Origin: Eutrophocola sp964503965
GTDB lineage: Bacteria > Pseudomonadota > Gammaproteobacteria > Pseudomonadales > Pseudohongiellaceae
NCBI GenBank assembly: GCA_964503965.1
Contig: CAZDCK010000001.1
Location: forward strand, 186,001-250,000
Length of the DNA: 64,000 nucleotides
Direction of reading: 5' to 3'
Shown here: positions 50,530 through 58,526 of the stretch, in pieces
How positions within the stretch are numbered: the stretch's first letter is position 1
Layout of the letters: each line of letters opens with the position of its first letter
Made by a program: the position numbers and the translations under genes
The notes under the pieces: model-generated
The model's database searches: none
Seen by the model: the letters and a program-made list of their open reading frames with translations, nothing else
What the model was told of the DNA's origin: nothing

Positions 50530-51855
50530 TCAGTGACGCTTCCTGCCAGAACCGCCCTTGCCACCGGAACGTTTTCCTTCCGCCTTGAATTTGGAGGGAC
50601 GTGAAAATGCCGGAGGTTTAAGCAGCATTTCCTCTGGCGGGTGCTCACAAGGTAATTTCATACCAATGGTTTCTTCAATCTCAGGCACCAGGAAAGCATC
50701 ATCTTCACAGGCGAAACTGACTGAAGTCCCCATCGCCCCTGCCCGACCTGTTCGACCAATCCGGTGTACATAATCCTCGGCTTCTTCCGGAAGGTTGTAA
50801 TTCACAACATGGCTGATGTCATCAATGTGCAAACCACGGCCTGCAACATCGGTGGCTACAAGGACCTGAATATCATAACTCTTGAAAGCTTCCAGGGTTT
50901 TGACCCGTTTGGGCTGTGAAATCTCTCCGGTGAGTAAACCGACACTTACTTCATTACGGTACAGGTTATCCGCGAGGCGTCTAGCCTGGTCACGACGGTT
51001 GGTGAAAACAATCACCCGTTCTCCTTCATCGCTCCGGATCAGGTTATACAACAAAGGATATTTCTCATCTGTTGTGACCAGGTAAACTTTTTGGTCAACA
51101 TTGTCAGTGGTCAGTTGCTGAGCTTCCACCTCTATCTGAACAGGATCCACAGCCCAACGGTCAGCCAGGGTCATGATGTCGTCTGTGAATGTGGCGCTGA
51201 ACAGCATGGTCTGGCGACACTCTTTCTTTGGCGTGGCCGCTACCACCTGCCTTACCTGAGGGATAAACCCCATATCGAGCATGCGATCCGCTTCATCAAG
51301 GACCAGTAATTCGACCATCCCCAGGTCGATATTGCGGTTTCGTACAAAGTCCAGTAACCGTCCCGGTGTTGCGGCAACAATATCGACAATCTCGTTATCA
51401 AGCACATCCTGCTGTTTCTGGTAATCGATACCACCGACCAGTGTTGCAATGTTTAAATTGGTATATTTGCAGAGCCCATGGGCATCCTTGGCGATCTGCA
51501 TGACCAGCTCACGTGTCGGGGCAATAATGAGTGCACGCGGCTCTCCCACAAAGCGCTCTTCCTCGACAGGATTACGTAACAAGTCATTGATAATAGTTGT
51601 GAGAAAAGCCGCCGTTTTACCGGTGCCGGTCTGTGCCTTGCCGGTGACATCATGACCTTCAAGGGTCACTTTGAGACTCTTTGCCTGAATAGGCGTACAG
51701 AATTCAAACCCCAGGTCATCTACTGCCTTGAGCAGCTCCTGCGGAAGATCAAAATCCTGGAATTTAACTTTTACTTCTTCTGCCGGTGCCTTTGTCCTGG
51801 CATCATTTTCTGGCTGGTCAGTTTTCTGGATTGGGTCGGTAATTTCTTCAGTCAC
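50530..51855 (-). CDS. rhlB: ATP-dependent RNA helicase RhlB
   Basis: DEAD-box helicase of 441 residues, GTG start. Q motif FCTPIQAKSL (about 52-61), Walker A AQTGTGKTAAF (about 74-84), VLDEADRMLDMGF (about 182-194), SATFTD (about 219) and HRIGRTGRAG (about 341-350) are all present. A Lys/Glu-acidic N-terminal extension and a basic Gly-rich tail (GKRSGGKGGSGRKRH) flank the core. RhlB is the RNA degradosome helicase; other DEAD-box members cannot be fully excluded. Confidence 0.88.
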   Translation of the reverse strand: MTEEITDPIQKTDQPENDARTKAPAEEVKVKFQDFDLPQELLKAVDDLGFEFCTPIQAKSLKVTLEGHDVTGKAQTGTGKTAAFLTTIINDLLRNPVEEERFVGEPRALIIAPTRELVMQIAKDAHGLCKYTNLNIATLVGGIDYQKQQDVLDNEIVDIVAATPGRLLDFVRNRNIDLGMVELLVLDEADRMLDMGFIPQVRQVVAATPKKECRQTMLFSATFTDDIMTLADRWAVDPVQIEVEAQQLTTDNVDQKVYLVTTDEKYPLLYNLIRSDEGERVIVFTNRRDQARRLADNLYRNEVSVGLLTGEISQPKRVKTLEAFKSYDIQVLVATDVAGRGLHIDDISHVVNYNLPEEAEDYVHRIGRTGRAGAMGTSVSFACEDDAFLVPEIEETIGMKLPCEHPPEEMLLKPPAFSRPSKFKAEGKRSGGKGGSGRKRH

Positions 51856-51936
51856 TTATTCGATCCCATAAAGCTTTCTTATTTATCATCATTCATAATT
51901 GGTGGCGTATCATAACGGAAAGCCAGAACACTTAAA

Positions 51937-52191
51937 ATGAAAACTTGCAAACAGTGCGGACACGCCAATCCCTGGCAGGCTAAATACTGTATGTATTGTG
52001 GAACAAAACTGGCCGATGAGACCTTTGGCGAGCCAGTCAACAACCACCAGGGCAGAGCCAACTGGAATCTGTTCTGGCTGACTCTTGGGGGTTCGTTATT
52101 ACTGACCTGGATAATGGTAGTTGTTTTTCACCTGCCTATATTCTTTCTTGGTGCCCTTCTGCCACTGATCTGGTTCAGCCGAAAAAAATAA
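51937..52191 (+). CDS. Zinc-ribbon membrane protein
   Basis: Protein of 84 residues. The N-terminus is a zinc ribbon, CKQCGHANP (about 4-12) and YCMYCGTKL (about 17-25), giving four Cys ligands. Two hydrophobic segments follow (about 46-63 and 65-80), ending in basic residues. Divergent from rhlB and convergent with the DUF4156 gene. Function unknown. Confidence 0.75.
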   Translation: MKTCKQCGHANPWQAKYCMYCGTKLADETFGEPVNNHQGRANWNLFWLTLGGSLLLTWIMVVVFHLPIFFLGALLPLIWFSRKK

Positions 52192-52224
52192 ATTCCCAGG
52201 TCTTCCGGTCAGATTTATAACCAA

Positions 52225-52542
52225 TCAGTTACGACAGCGGTAAATTACAAACATCTGCTCCCCATCTCTCACTTGTGTAGCAGGCACAATGGTATCTCCC
52301 CTGTCCGCGGCGCGATTTCGGGCCAGCGTTCGAAGTTCAAGGGCAACTTTTTCAGGATTACGGTCAACAATGGCCTTGTCCATCACTTCAACAGTCGTGG
52401 TTCCGGTTCGTGTGCAACTGGAAACCTCATCAGGTGCAAGGACAGCGACATTCTCTCCTTCGGGAGTCATCTTCACCCAGGTACAGGAAGACAACAGCAG
52501 CATTGCAGTAATCAGGCCTGCTATATGCGAAAAATGATTCAT
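52225..52542 (-). CDS. DUF4156 lipoprotein
   Basis: Lipoprotein of 105 residues, lipobox LLSSC (Cys20). The mature domain MTPEGENVAVL, VSSCTRTGTTTVEV, LARNRAADRGDTIVP and the C-terminal FVIYRC match DUF4156 (RcsF-like fold family of small enterobacterial lipoproteins). Two internal cysteines (about 43 and 103) may form a disulfide. Same direction as the YceI-like gene 20 bp upstream, so probably an operon. Confidence 0.85.
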   Translation of the reverse strand: MNHFSHIAGLITAMLLLSSCTWVKMTPEGENVAVLAPDEVSSCTRTGTTTVEVMDKAIVDRNPEKVALELRTLARNRAADRGDTIVPATQVRDGEQMFVIYRCRN

Positions 52543-52562
52543 CTTTTATTTACCTGTCAATT

Positions 52563-53183
52563 TCAATCCCGATTGAATTTGGCATTCACTTCGATGCTTA
52601 CAAGGTCTTCAGCCATGTTCAGATACTGGTCAAGACCAAAGTCTGTGCGATTGAATGTCCCGGTAGCCTGCATACCAATACTGCTACCTGATAATTTCCC
52701 ATCTGTTCCACCATAAAAACGCACATGGAGAGTCCAGGGTCTTGTCGTGCCAACAAAGGACAATTCGCCATTGAAGTCGGCCTCATTTTCGCCAGTTACA
52801 TCAACGCTGGTCGTCGTAAAGGTCGCTTCTGGATACAGGGATGCGTTGAACCAGACAGAACTGTTAACCAGTGTCTCCTCCACATCACCGTCCGCCATAT
52901 CCAGACTGCCCATCTGCACGGTGGCACTAAGCCTTGAATTACTCAGGTCATCAAAATCCATCTGCAGGGTTGCGGAATAATTATCAAAACGACCAACCAG
53001 GTTCAGGTATTGTTGCTGCATAACACGAAAAAGAACACTGCCGTACTGCCTGGTCAGCGTATAACTGACAAGATCATTCTCACTCGCGGCAGACACCGAA
53101 CCACAAAAAGAAATACACAAAAACAGACAGGTCATTCGGACCCTATTGACGCTGGCAAAACCAGCCTTGAACGCTCGCTGCAT
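52563..53183 (-). CDS. YceI family periplasmic protein
   Basis: Exported lipocalin-like protein of 206 residues that probably binds an isoprenoid or other lipid. A signal peptide (about 8-24, ending VSAA) precedes the YceI beta-barrel with VLFRVMQQQYLNLVGRFDNYS-type strand order and FNGELSFVGTTRPWTLHVRF near 148-167; the C-terminal FGLDQYLNMAEDLVSIEV is typical. Start at 53183 has GGAG 5 bases before; the longer frame to 53210 lacks one. 20 bp upstream of the DUF4156 gene. Confidence 0.85.
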   Translation of the reverse strand: MQRAFKAGFASVNRVRMTCLFLCISFCGSVSAASENDLVSYTLTRQYGSVLFRVMQQQYLNLVGRFDNYSATLQMDFDDLSNSRLSATVQMGSLDMADGDVEETLVNSSVWFNASLYPEATFTTTSVDVTGENEADFNGELSFVGTTRPWTLHVRFYGGTDGKLSGSSIGMQATGTFNRTDFGLDQYLNMAEDLVSIEVNAKFNRD

Positions 53184-53282
53184 GACAACTCCAGGATAAA
53201 AATAGATCAATCATTCTTACAGGCGAGCATGATCAGGTCAATCAGCCCCCCCTGTTTCCATGAAGAAATCACAAAGACATGA

Positions 53283-53306
53283 GGCGGATGTGATAACACA
53301 TCCGCC
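53283..53306 (-). terminator. Hairpin downstream of hsp20
   Basis: Perfect 10-bp stem GGCGGATGTG and CACATCCGCC with a 4-base ATAA loop, 15 bp after the hsp20 stop. There is no strong T-run on the minus strand, so termination is probable but not certain. Confidence 0.6.
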
Positions 53307-53321
53307 CTGAAGAAAAACCAG

Positions 53322-53765
53322 CTATTTGATTGGAATCTGCTTTCTGGCCGGGGCTACATCTCCTTTCGGTATCTGTAATGTCAGCACCCCGTTATCAAAC
53401 TCTGCCTCGATGGCTGATTCATCAATATCCTTGCCCAGATTAAAGCTCCTGGAATACTGACCAACACGTCTCTCCTGCCGAATTAGCCGGGTACCGTCTT
53501 TCTCTTCAGCTTCATCCTTGTGCTCTGCCAAGATCCTCAGCACATTATTGTCCACTGACACATCGATTTTATCTCTGGACAAGCCTGGAAAGTCGGCTTT
53601 GACACTGTAACCACTTTCAGTTTCATGGATGTCCACTGCAATATTGCCAATATCCACACGATTCTCGGGCAGCAATCTGAAAGCTGGCAATCGATCCTGA
53701 AAAAAACTGTCATTGAAAAAGGAATCCATCGCACCAAAAGGGGAATGTCTTGTCATCTTGTTCAT
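53322..53765 (-). CDS. Small heat shock protein (Hsp20/alpha-crystallin)
   Basis: ATP-independent holdase of 147 residues. The alpha-crystallin domain spans about 40-138: VDIHETESGYSVKADFPG, RQERRVGQYSRSFNL and the motif GVLTLQIPK; the C-terminal anchoring motif IPIK stands in for the usual I-x-I/V. Start at 53765 has GAGGAGAG just upstream; the longer frame to 53804 does not. A sigma-32-type promoter lies about 80-105 bp upstream. Confidence 0.93.
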   Translation of the reverse strand: MNKMTRHSPFGAMDSFFNDSFFQDRLPAFRLLPENRVDIGNIAVDIHETESGYSVKADFPGLSRDKIDVSVDNNVLRILAEHKDEAEEKDGTRLIRQERRVGQYSRSFNLGKDIDESAIEAEFDNGVLTLQIPKGDVAPARKQIPIK

Positions 53766-53809
53766 GGTCTCTCTCCTCAAAAGTAAGCTTAACCACTTGA
53801 TCAACTGAC

Positions 53810-53828
53810 GTTCATGAGCAGCATGAAC
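53810..53828. other. Palindrome in the hsp20 leader
   Basis: GTTCATG (53810-53816) and CATGAAC (53822-53828), perfect 7-bp arms with a 5-base loop. It lies in the predicted 5' untranslated region of hsp20, between the promoter and the ribosome site, and may be an RNA hairpin or an operator. Confidence 0.45.
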
Positions 53829-53844
53829 ACCATCATCATGCGTT

Positions 53845-53872
53845 ATCTAGGGGCTCAAGCGATTACTTCAAG
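53845..53872 (-). promoter_or_regulatory. Putative sigma-32 heat-shock promoter of hsp20
   Basis: On the minus strand CTTGAA (53867-53872), 13-bp spacer, CCCCTAGAT (53845-53853). This closely fits the RpoH consensus CTTGAA-N13/14-CCCCATNT. It agrees with the heat-shock function of the gene. Confidence 0.7.
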
Positions 53873-53933
53873 GGGCAGGAACAGAAGGATTAGCCGGTGA
53901 GTTGACCTGTATCAAGTACTGGAAAATACGCGT

Positions 53934-54674
53934 TTAGCTGCAGCAGGAGCAGGTGGGATTCTTTTTTAGCCTCATTTCCCGGAACTGCATGGTCACGGCA
54001 TCCAGGAATAGCAGTCTGCCAGTCAGGGGTGAGCCAATACCAGTGATCAGCTTGATGGTTTCCATGGCCTGAAGTGTACCAATGATACCGACCAGAGGTG
54101 CCATAACACCGCTTTCAGAACAGCTGAGCTGCATATCGTCACCTTTACTGTAAAGACACTGGTAACAGGGACTCTCGGCATCACTACCGTCAAAAACGCT
54201 AACCTGTCCTTCCATGCGAATGGCCGCACCGGAAACCAGGGGCACTTTATGTTTGACTGTCGCTGCATTGATGGCAAAACGTGTAGAGAAATTGTCCGTA
54301 CAATCCAGAACCACATCAGCCGCTCTGACCGCTTCCTCCAACTGTTCCCCTTCCAGCCTGCAGGCCAGGGTATCAACGCGAATGGTATCGTTCAGTCGGG
54401 CAAGTGACTGGCTGGCAGACGCCACCTTCTGTTTACCGATACTATTGGTCCCATGAAGAACCTGACGCTGGAGATTGCTCAGATCGACTTCATCATCATC
54501 GGCAAGTACAAGATGACCAACCCCACTGGTGGCAAGATACATGGCTGCAGGACATCCCAGGCCACCCAGCCCGATGATAAGCACACGGGCATCAAGCAAA
54601 GCCTGCTGTCCGCGAACATCCATTTGCGGCAACATGATCTGGCGGGAGTATCGGAGAAGCTGGTCGTCGTTCAT
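53934..54674 (-). CDS. moeB: MoeB/ThiF-type sulfur-carrier adenylyltransferase
   Basis: E1-like enzyme of 246 residues that adenylates the C-terminus of MoaD (or ThiS). The nucleotide motif IGLGGLGCPAAMYLATSGVG (about 34-53), DDDEVDLSNLQRQ (about 59-71) and catalytic-loop region CTDNFSTRFAIN (about 124-135) are present; zinc cysteines are in CYQCLYS and the C-terminal TCSCC. Adjacent to prmC-prfA-hemA in the same order as in Pseudomonas, which favours MoeB over ThiF. Confidence 0.9.
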   Translation of the reverse strand: MNDDQLLRYSRQIMLPQMDVRGQQALLDARVLIIGLGGLGCPAAMYLATSGVGHLVLADDDEVDLSNLQRQVLHGTNSIGKQKVASASQSLARLNDTIRVDTLACRLEGEQLEEAVRAADVVLDCTDNFSTRFAINAATVKHKVPLVSGAAIRMEGQVSVFDGSDAESPCYQCLYSKGDDMQLSCSESGVMAPLVGIIGTLQAMETIKLITGIGSPLTGRLLFLDAVTMQFREMRLKKNPTCSCCS

Positions 54675-54976
54675 TTAAGTGTATGCTGGTTCAACGTTGA
54701 TATCGGGATAATGGTAAGGATAAAGGATAAAAGGCAGGACCGTTAGCCTCACACTGACAGTCAAGGGAATTTATTCAGGCTTACCATTAACTTTTAACAT
54801 CGATCAATCTGACACTTCGATCAATGAGCCTGTTTCCTCCCGCATCCAGCCTTCTGTCTCCTGAATCTCGGTTTTTGCCGAATAACGCTGCGCTCTACCG
54901 GCCGCCATTAATTCGGAATAATTCCTCCTGCATCCTGCTTCCTGTTTCCTACACTGAGCCCCACCCTTTTATTGAT
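54675..54976. repeat. moeB-prmC spacer with two kinds of repeat
   Basis: This 302-bp spacer carries no gene. It has a GGATAAAGGATAAAAGG run at 54716-54734, related to the mreB-mreC repeat, and two imperfect 28-bp direct repeats at 54835-54862 and 54923-54950 (5 mismatches; both begin TCCTCC and contain GCATCC). On the minus strand these are purine-rich, AGGAAACAGGAAGCAGG-like. Confidence 0.65.
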
Positions 54977-55822
54977 TTATCGTCTCCTTCCGACCGTCAC
55001 CCTTTCCTGGCCAGCAAGGTCTCTTAATGTTTCCACTTCAGTAAATCCACTGTCTGTAAAAATACTACGGACCGCTTCGCCCTGGTTATAGCCATGCTCT
55101 ACCATCAACCATCCCCCGGGGTGAAGGAAGGGACCCGTCTGACTGGTAATTTTTTTGATGTCATCCAGGCCCTGAGGTCCGGAAACCAGCGCCTCGATCG
55201 GTTCAAACAGGACATCCCCCTGCTCCAGGTGTATATCCTTTTCTTCCACATATGGTGGGTTGCTGACAATGGCATCAAAAAGCATTCCTGCCAGGGGAGT
55301 TGTCCATTCCCCACTGACCCCTTGCCGGAAATCGATATTACCCAGCTCCAGTCTTTCTGCATTTTCTTTTGCAACAGCCAATGCCTTGTCAGACGCATCT
55401 GTCGCGACAAACTTCCAGTCCGGCTTTTCAGAGGCCAGAGCCAGCGCAATAGCCCCTGACCCTGTACCTAGATCAGCTATTATCGCGTCATTCCTGTCTA
55501 CCATTCTTTCCAGCAGGGTTTCAATGAGGAGTTCCGTTTCAGGCCGGGGAATCAATACATCATGGGTAATTTTCAGTAGCAGTCCCCAGAATTCCCTCCG
55601 CCCGGTCAGGTAGGCAACGGGTTGACCATCCTGTCGGCGGCGCAAAAGTTCAAGGTATAGATGCTGTTCATGCAAGGTAGGGATATGTTCTGGCCATGTG
55701 TATAGCCAGGTTCGATTTCGATTAAGGGAGCAGGCCAGCAATACCTCGGCATCAAGGCGGCCACTATCACTGCCCGCCAGTGCTGTTTCACCGTCCGTAA
55801 GCAGTTGTTTGACAGTTGCCAT
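54977..55822 (-). CDS. prmC: Release factor glutamine methyltransferase
   Basis: Methylates the GGQ glutamine of RF1 and RF2. The 281-residue protein has an N-terminal helical domain, SAM motif IADLGTGSGAIALALA (about 114-129) and the catalytic NPPY in DAIVSNPPYVEE (about 184-195). It lies 20 bp downstream of prfA, its substrate gene, in the usual hemA-prfA-prmC order. Confidence 0.95.
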   Translation of the reverse strand: MATVKQLLTDGETALAGSDSGRLDAEVLLACSLNRNRTWLYTWPEHIPTLHEQHLYLELLRRRQDGQPVAYLTGRREFWGLLLKITHDVLIPRPETELLIETLLERMVDRNDAIIADLGTGSGAIALALASEKPDWKFVATDASDKALAVAKENAERLELGNIDFRQGVSGEWTTPLAGMLFDAIVSNPPYVEEKDIHLEQGDVLFEPIEALVSGPQGLDDIKKITSQTGPFLHPGGWLMVEHGYNQGEAVRSIFTDSGFTEVETLRDLAGQERVTVGRRR

Positions 55823-55842
55823 AATTGCCTTTGCCCGACGTC

Positions 55843-56925
55843 TCAGCTCGCCATTTCTGCCAGCTGGTCAGCCTGGTGTTCGGTGATAAGTGACTGGATT
55901 ATTTCACCCAGATCGCCGGCCATGACCTCTGCCAGCCTGCTGAGTTTCAGGTTGATGCGATGATCCGTGACCCGTCCATCAGGATAATTGTAGGTACGAA
56001 TTTTCTCGGAGCGGTCGCCACTGCCTACCAGATTGCGCCGCGCATCAGACTGCTCCTGTTGTTGTTCTGCTTCCGCCGCTGACTGCAGTTTGGCCTGTAA
56101 CAGCGACATGGCCCGCGCACGGTTTTTGTGCTGTGAACGTTCATCCTGGCACTCAACCACGATTCCCGTCGGTATATGGGTAAGCCGGATGGCAGAGTCA
56201 GTCTTGTTAACATGCTGACCACCCGCCCCACTGGCGCGAAATGTATCCACCCGTAAATCAGCCTTGTTAATCTCAATCTCTTCCACATCATCCACCTCAG
56301 GCATGACGGCAACAGTACATGCAGACGTGTGCACCCTGCCCTGGGTTTCTGTCTCGGGTACACGCTGGACACGATGGGCGCCGGACTCAAACTTCAACTG
56401 TCCGTAAACACTTTTGCCCTCAAGCCTGACAATAATTTCCTTGTATCCCCCATGCTCACCAGCTCGTTCACTGATCACTTCCACGTTCCAGCCCTGTGTT
56501 TCCGCATAACGTGAATACATACGAAAAAGATCTCCGGAAAAAATCGCGGCTTCGTCACCACCTGTACCCGCGCGGATTTCCAGAAAGACATTGCAGTTGT
56601 CCTTGGGGTCCTTCGGTAACAACAGTTTTTGCAGTTCTGCATCCAGGGACTCGAGTCGTGCCTGGGCCGAATTTAACTCCTCCTCTGCCATTTCCCTGAC
56701 ATCAGGATCACTGTCTTTCTGCAGAAGCCTGGCTTCCTCCATGTCTGACTGGGTTTGCCGGAAAGACGCAAAGCACTGCACTACGGATTCCAGCTCCGCA
56801 TACTCTTTCGAATATTCGCGAAACTTATCCTGGTCACTGATTACCTCGGCGTCACTGAGCAACGCTTCCAGCTCTTCATAACGGTCTTTGAGGTTTTCAA
56901 GCTTGGTGAAAACAGATGGATTCAT
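55843..56925 (-). CDS. prfA: Peptide chain release factor 1
   Basis: Recognises UAA and UAG stops. Full-length at 360 residues: codon-recognition domain with the PxT-type loop region (HRVQRVPETETQGRVHTS, about 182-199) and the GGQ motif in RASGAGGQHVNKTDSAI (about 228-244). It is between hemA (68 bp upstream) and prmC. Confidence 0.97.
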   Translation of the reverse strand: MNPSVFTKLENLKDRYEELEALLSDAEVISDQDKFREYSKEYAELESVVQCFASFRQTQSDMEEARLLQKDSDPDVREMAEEELNSAQARLESLDAELQKLLLPKDPKDNCNVFLEIRAGTGGDEAAIFSGDLFRMYSRYAETQGWNVEVISERAGEHGGYKEIIVRLEGKSVYGQLKFESGAHRVQRVPETETQGRVHTSACTVAVMPEVDDVEEIEINKADLRVDTFRASGAGGQHVNKTDSAIRLTHIPTGIVVECQDERSQHKNRARAMSLLQAKLQSAAEAEQQQEQSDARRNLVGSGDRSEKIRTYNYPDGRVTDHRINLKLSRLAEVMAGDLGEIIQSLITEHQADQLAEMAS

Positions 56926-56993
56926 GTGTATTACTACTGTTATTGCCGACCTGGACTATGGCTTGTCATGGCTCGGCGAAAAAGGAATCGGGA

Positions 56994-58328
56994 TCAGGTT
57001 TTATTGCGCTTTTCATCTTCGGGATCAAACTCGCTGACATCCTCATTGCTGGCTTCGAGCTCAAATAGCTCTTCTGCCAGCTGGATTAGTTCGCTGCGCC
57101 CATCCGCACTGGCTTTTTTCATCTGCACACTGGGAGCATGAATCAGCTTGTTAGTCAGTAGCCTGGCCATGTTTGCGAGAACCTTTTCAGGCGCTTCTCC
57201 CTTTTCAAGTGTCCTGAGCGCTTTTTCCACTTCAGTGTCGCGAATCTGCTCTGCCTTCTGGCGGAAATTCTTCAGGGTAGAGACTATTCCCAGAGTGCGC
57301 TGCTTTTCTTCATAGCTATTCACTCCCTGATCAATGATTCTTTCCGCTTCCCTGGCGGCATCCTCGCGAGATTTCCTGTTGGCATCAATGACCTGGGACA
57401 GGTCATCAACACTGTAAAGATAGATATCCTCCAGTTCCCCGACCTCCGGTTCAATATCACGGGGAACCGCCAGGTCGACCATAAAAATTGGTTTATGCTT
57501 ACGCGCTTTCAGCGCTCGCTCAACAGCCCCCTTGCCAAGAATAGGCAACTGGCTGGCGGTTGAACTCACCACGATATCGGCTTTCTCCAGTTCCTCGGGG
57601 ATATCGGAGAACAGCACTTCATCAACACCATACTTCTCTTTCAGCTCCAGTGCCCGTTCCAGGGTTCTGTTTGCCACAGCCACCTGGCTAACCCCTGCAC
57701 GCTGCAAATGCTGAACCACCAGTTCAATAGTGCGGCCAGCCCCGATCATCAGAGCACGGGCACTGCCAAGGTCGCTGAAGATATGTTCAGCCAGTGTCAC
57801 GGCAGCGAAGGCGACAGACACCGGGTTTTCGCCAATGGCGGTATCAGTGCGCACCTGCTTGGCCACAGCAAAGGTTTCTTCAAAAAGACGGCTGAGATTA
57901 TTGCCAACCGTACCCGCCTCCCTGGCCACCGCATAAGCCGATTTCAACTGCCCAAGTATCTGGGGCTCTCCCAGCACCATGGAATCGAGGCCACTGGCTA
58001 CTTTCATGGCATGTCTGACCGCATCAGTGTCTGTGAATACATACAAACACTCATCAAGCTGCTTCTGCTCCAGGGTATGATATCCGGCCAGCCACTGCTG
58101 TAAGTGGCCATGAACAGATTCCAGCGGATCGGCTGCCGCCTTGCCTTGACCCGGCTCACAATACAGTTCAGTCCTGTTACAGGTGGAGACAATAACAATT
58201 TCATCCAACCCCACATCGGCACACGCCTGCTGCAATGCGTCATGCATTTTTTCGGGTGCAAACGCCACCTTCTCGCGTACATCAACGCTGGCGGTGTTAT
58301 GGTTTATTCCCATGAGGAAGGTGGTCAT
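56994..58328 (-). CDS. hemA: Glutamyl-tRNA reductase
   Basis: First step of C5-pathway tetrapyrrole synthesis, reducing Glu-tRNA(Glu) to glutamate semialdehyde. At 444 residues it has GINHNTASVDVREK (about 6-19), the catalytic Cys in VSTCNRTELY (about 47-56), GLDSMVLGEPQILGQ (about 110-124) and NADPH-binding MIGAGRTIELV (about 185-195). The ATG at 58328 gives the expected N-terminus; the longer frame to 58364 adds 12 residues. Divergent from the TPR lipoprotein gene. Confidence 0.96.
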   Translation of the reverse strand: MTTFLMGINHNTASVDVREKVAFAPEKMHDALQQACADVGLDEIVIVSTCNRTELYCEPGQGKAAADPLESVHGHLQQWLAGYHTLEQKQLDECLYVFTDTDAVRHAMKVASGLDSMVLGEPQILGQLKSAYAVAREAGTVGNNLSRLFEETFAVAKQVRTDTAIGENPVSVAFAAVTLAEHIFSDLGSARALMIGAGRTIELVVQHLQRAGVSQVAVANRTLERALELKEKYGVDEVLFSDIPEELEKADIVVSSTASQLPILGKGAVERALKARKHKPIFMVDLAVPRDIEPEVGELEDIYLYSVDDLSQVIDANRKSREDAAREAERIIDQGVNSYEEKQRTLGIVSTLKNFRQKAEQIRDTEVEKALRTLEKGEAPEKVLANMARLLTNKLIHAPSVQMKKASADGRSELIQLAEELFELEASNEDVSEFDPEDEKRNKT

Positions 58329-58367
58329 TTGGGGCTGTATCCAGGGTTTCCCGGTCAAAAACATTCT

Positions 58368-58396
58368 ATTTTACTCAATACGGACCTCTGTGCCTA
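58368..58396 (-). promoter_or_regulatory. Putative hemA promoter
   Basis: Minus strand: -35 TAGGCA (58391-58396), 17-bp spacer, -10 TAAAAT (58368-58373), 40 bp before the hemA ATG. Confidence 0.4.
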
Positions 58397-58484
58397 TCAA
58401 AGTCCTTTTTCCATGCGGGAACAATTTTTCGGCTCCGGGGGTCTGAAAATCGTGGAGGACCGTAAAACCAGGCAACACAAGCCA

Positions 58485-58514
58485 TTGAGCACCCCAGCAC
58501 TAACTAGATATACT
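58485..58514 (+). promoter_or_regulatory. Putative promoter of the TPR lipoprotein-lolB-ispE genes
   Basis: -35 TTGAGC (58485-58490), 18-bp spacer, -10 TATACT (58509-58514). The start codon at 58527 is only 13 bases beyond the -10 box, so the message would have almost no leader. Confidence 0.5.
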
Positions 58515-58526
58515 GATCCCTATATT

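Noticed and set aside
58104..58526. N-terminal extension of the TPR lipoprotein frame through the hemA 5' region
   Set aside because: It lies antisense to hemA and would bury the lipoprotein signal 141 residues into the protein.
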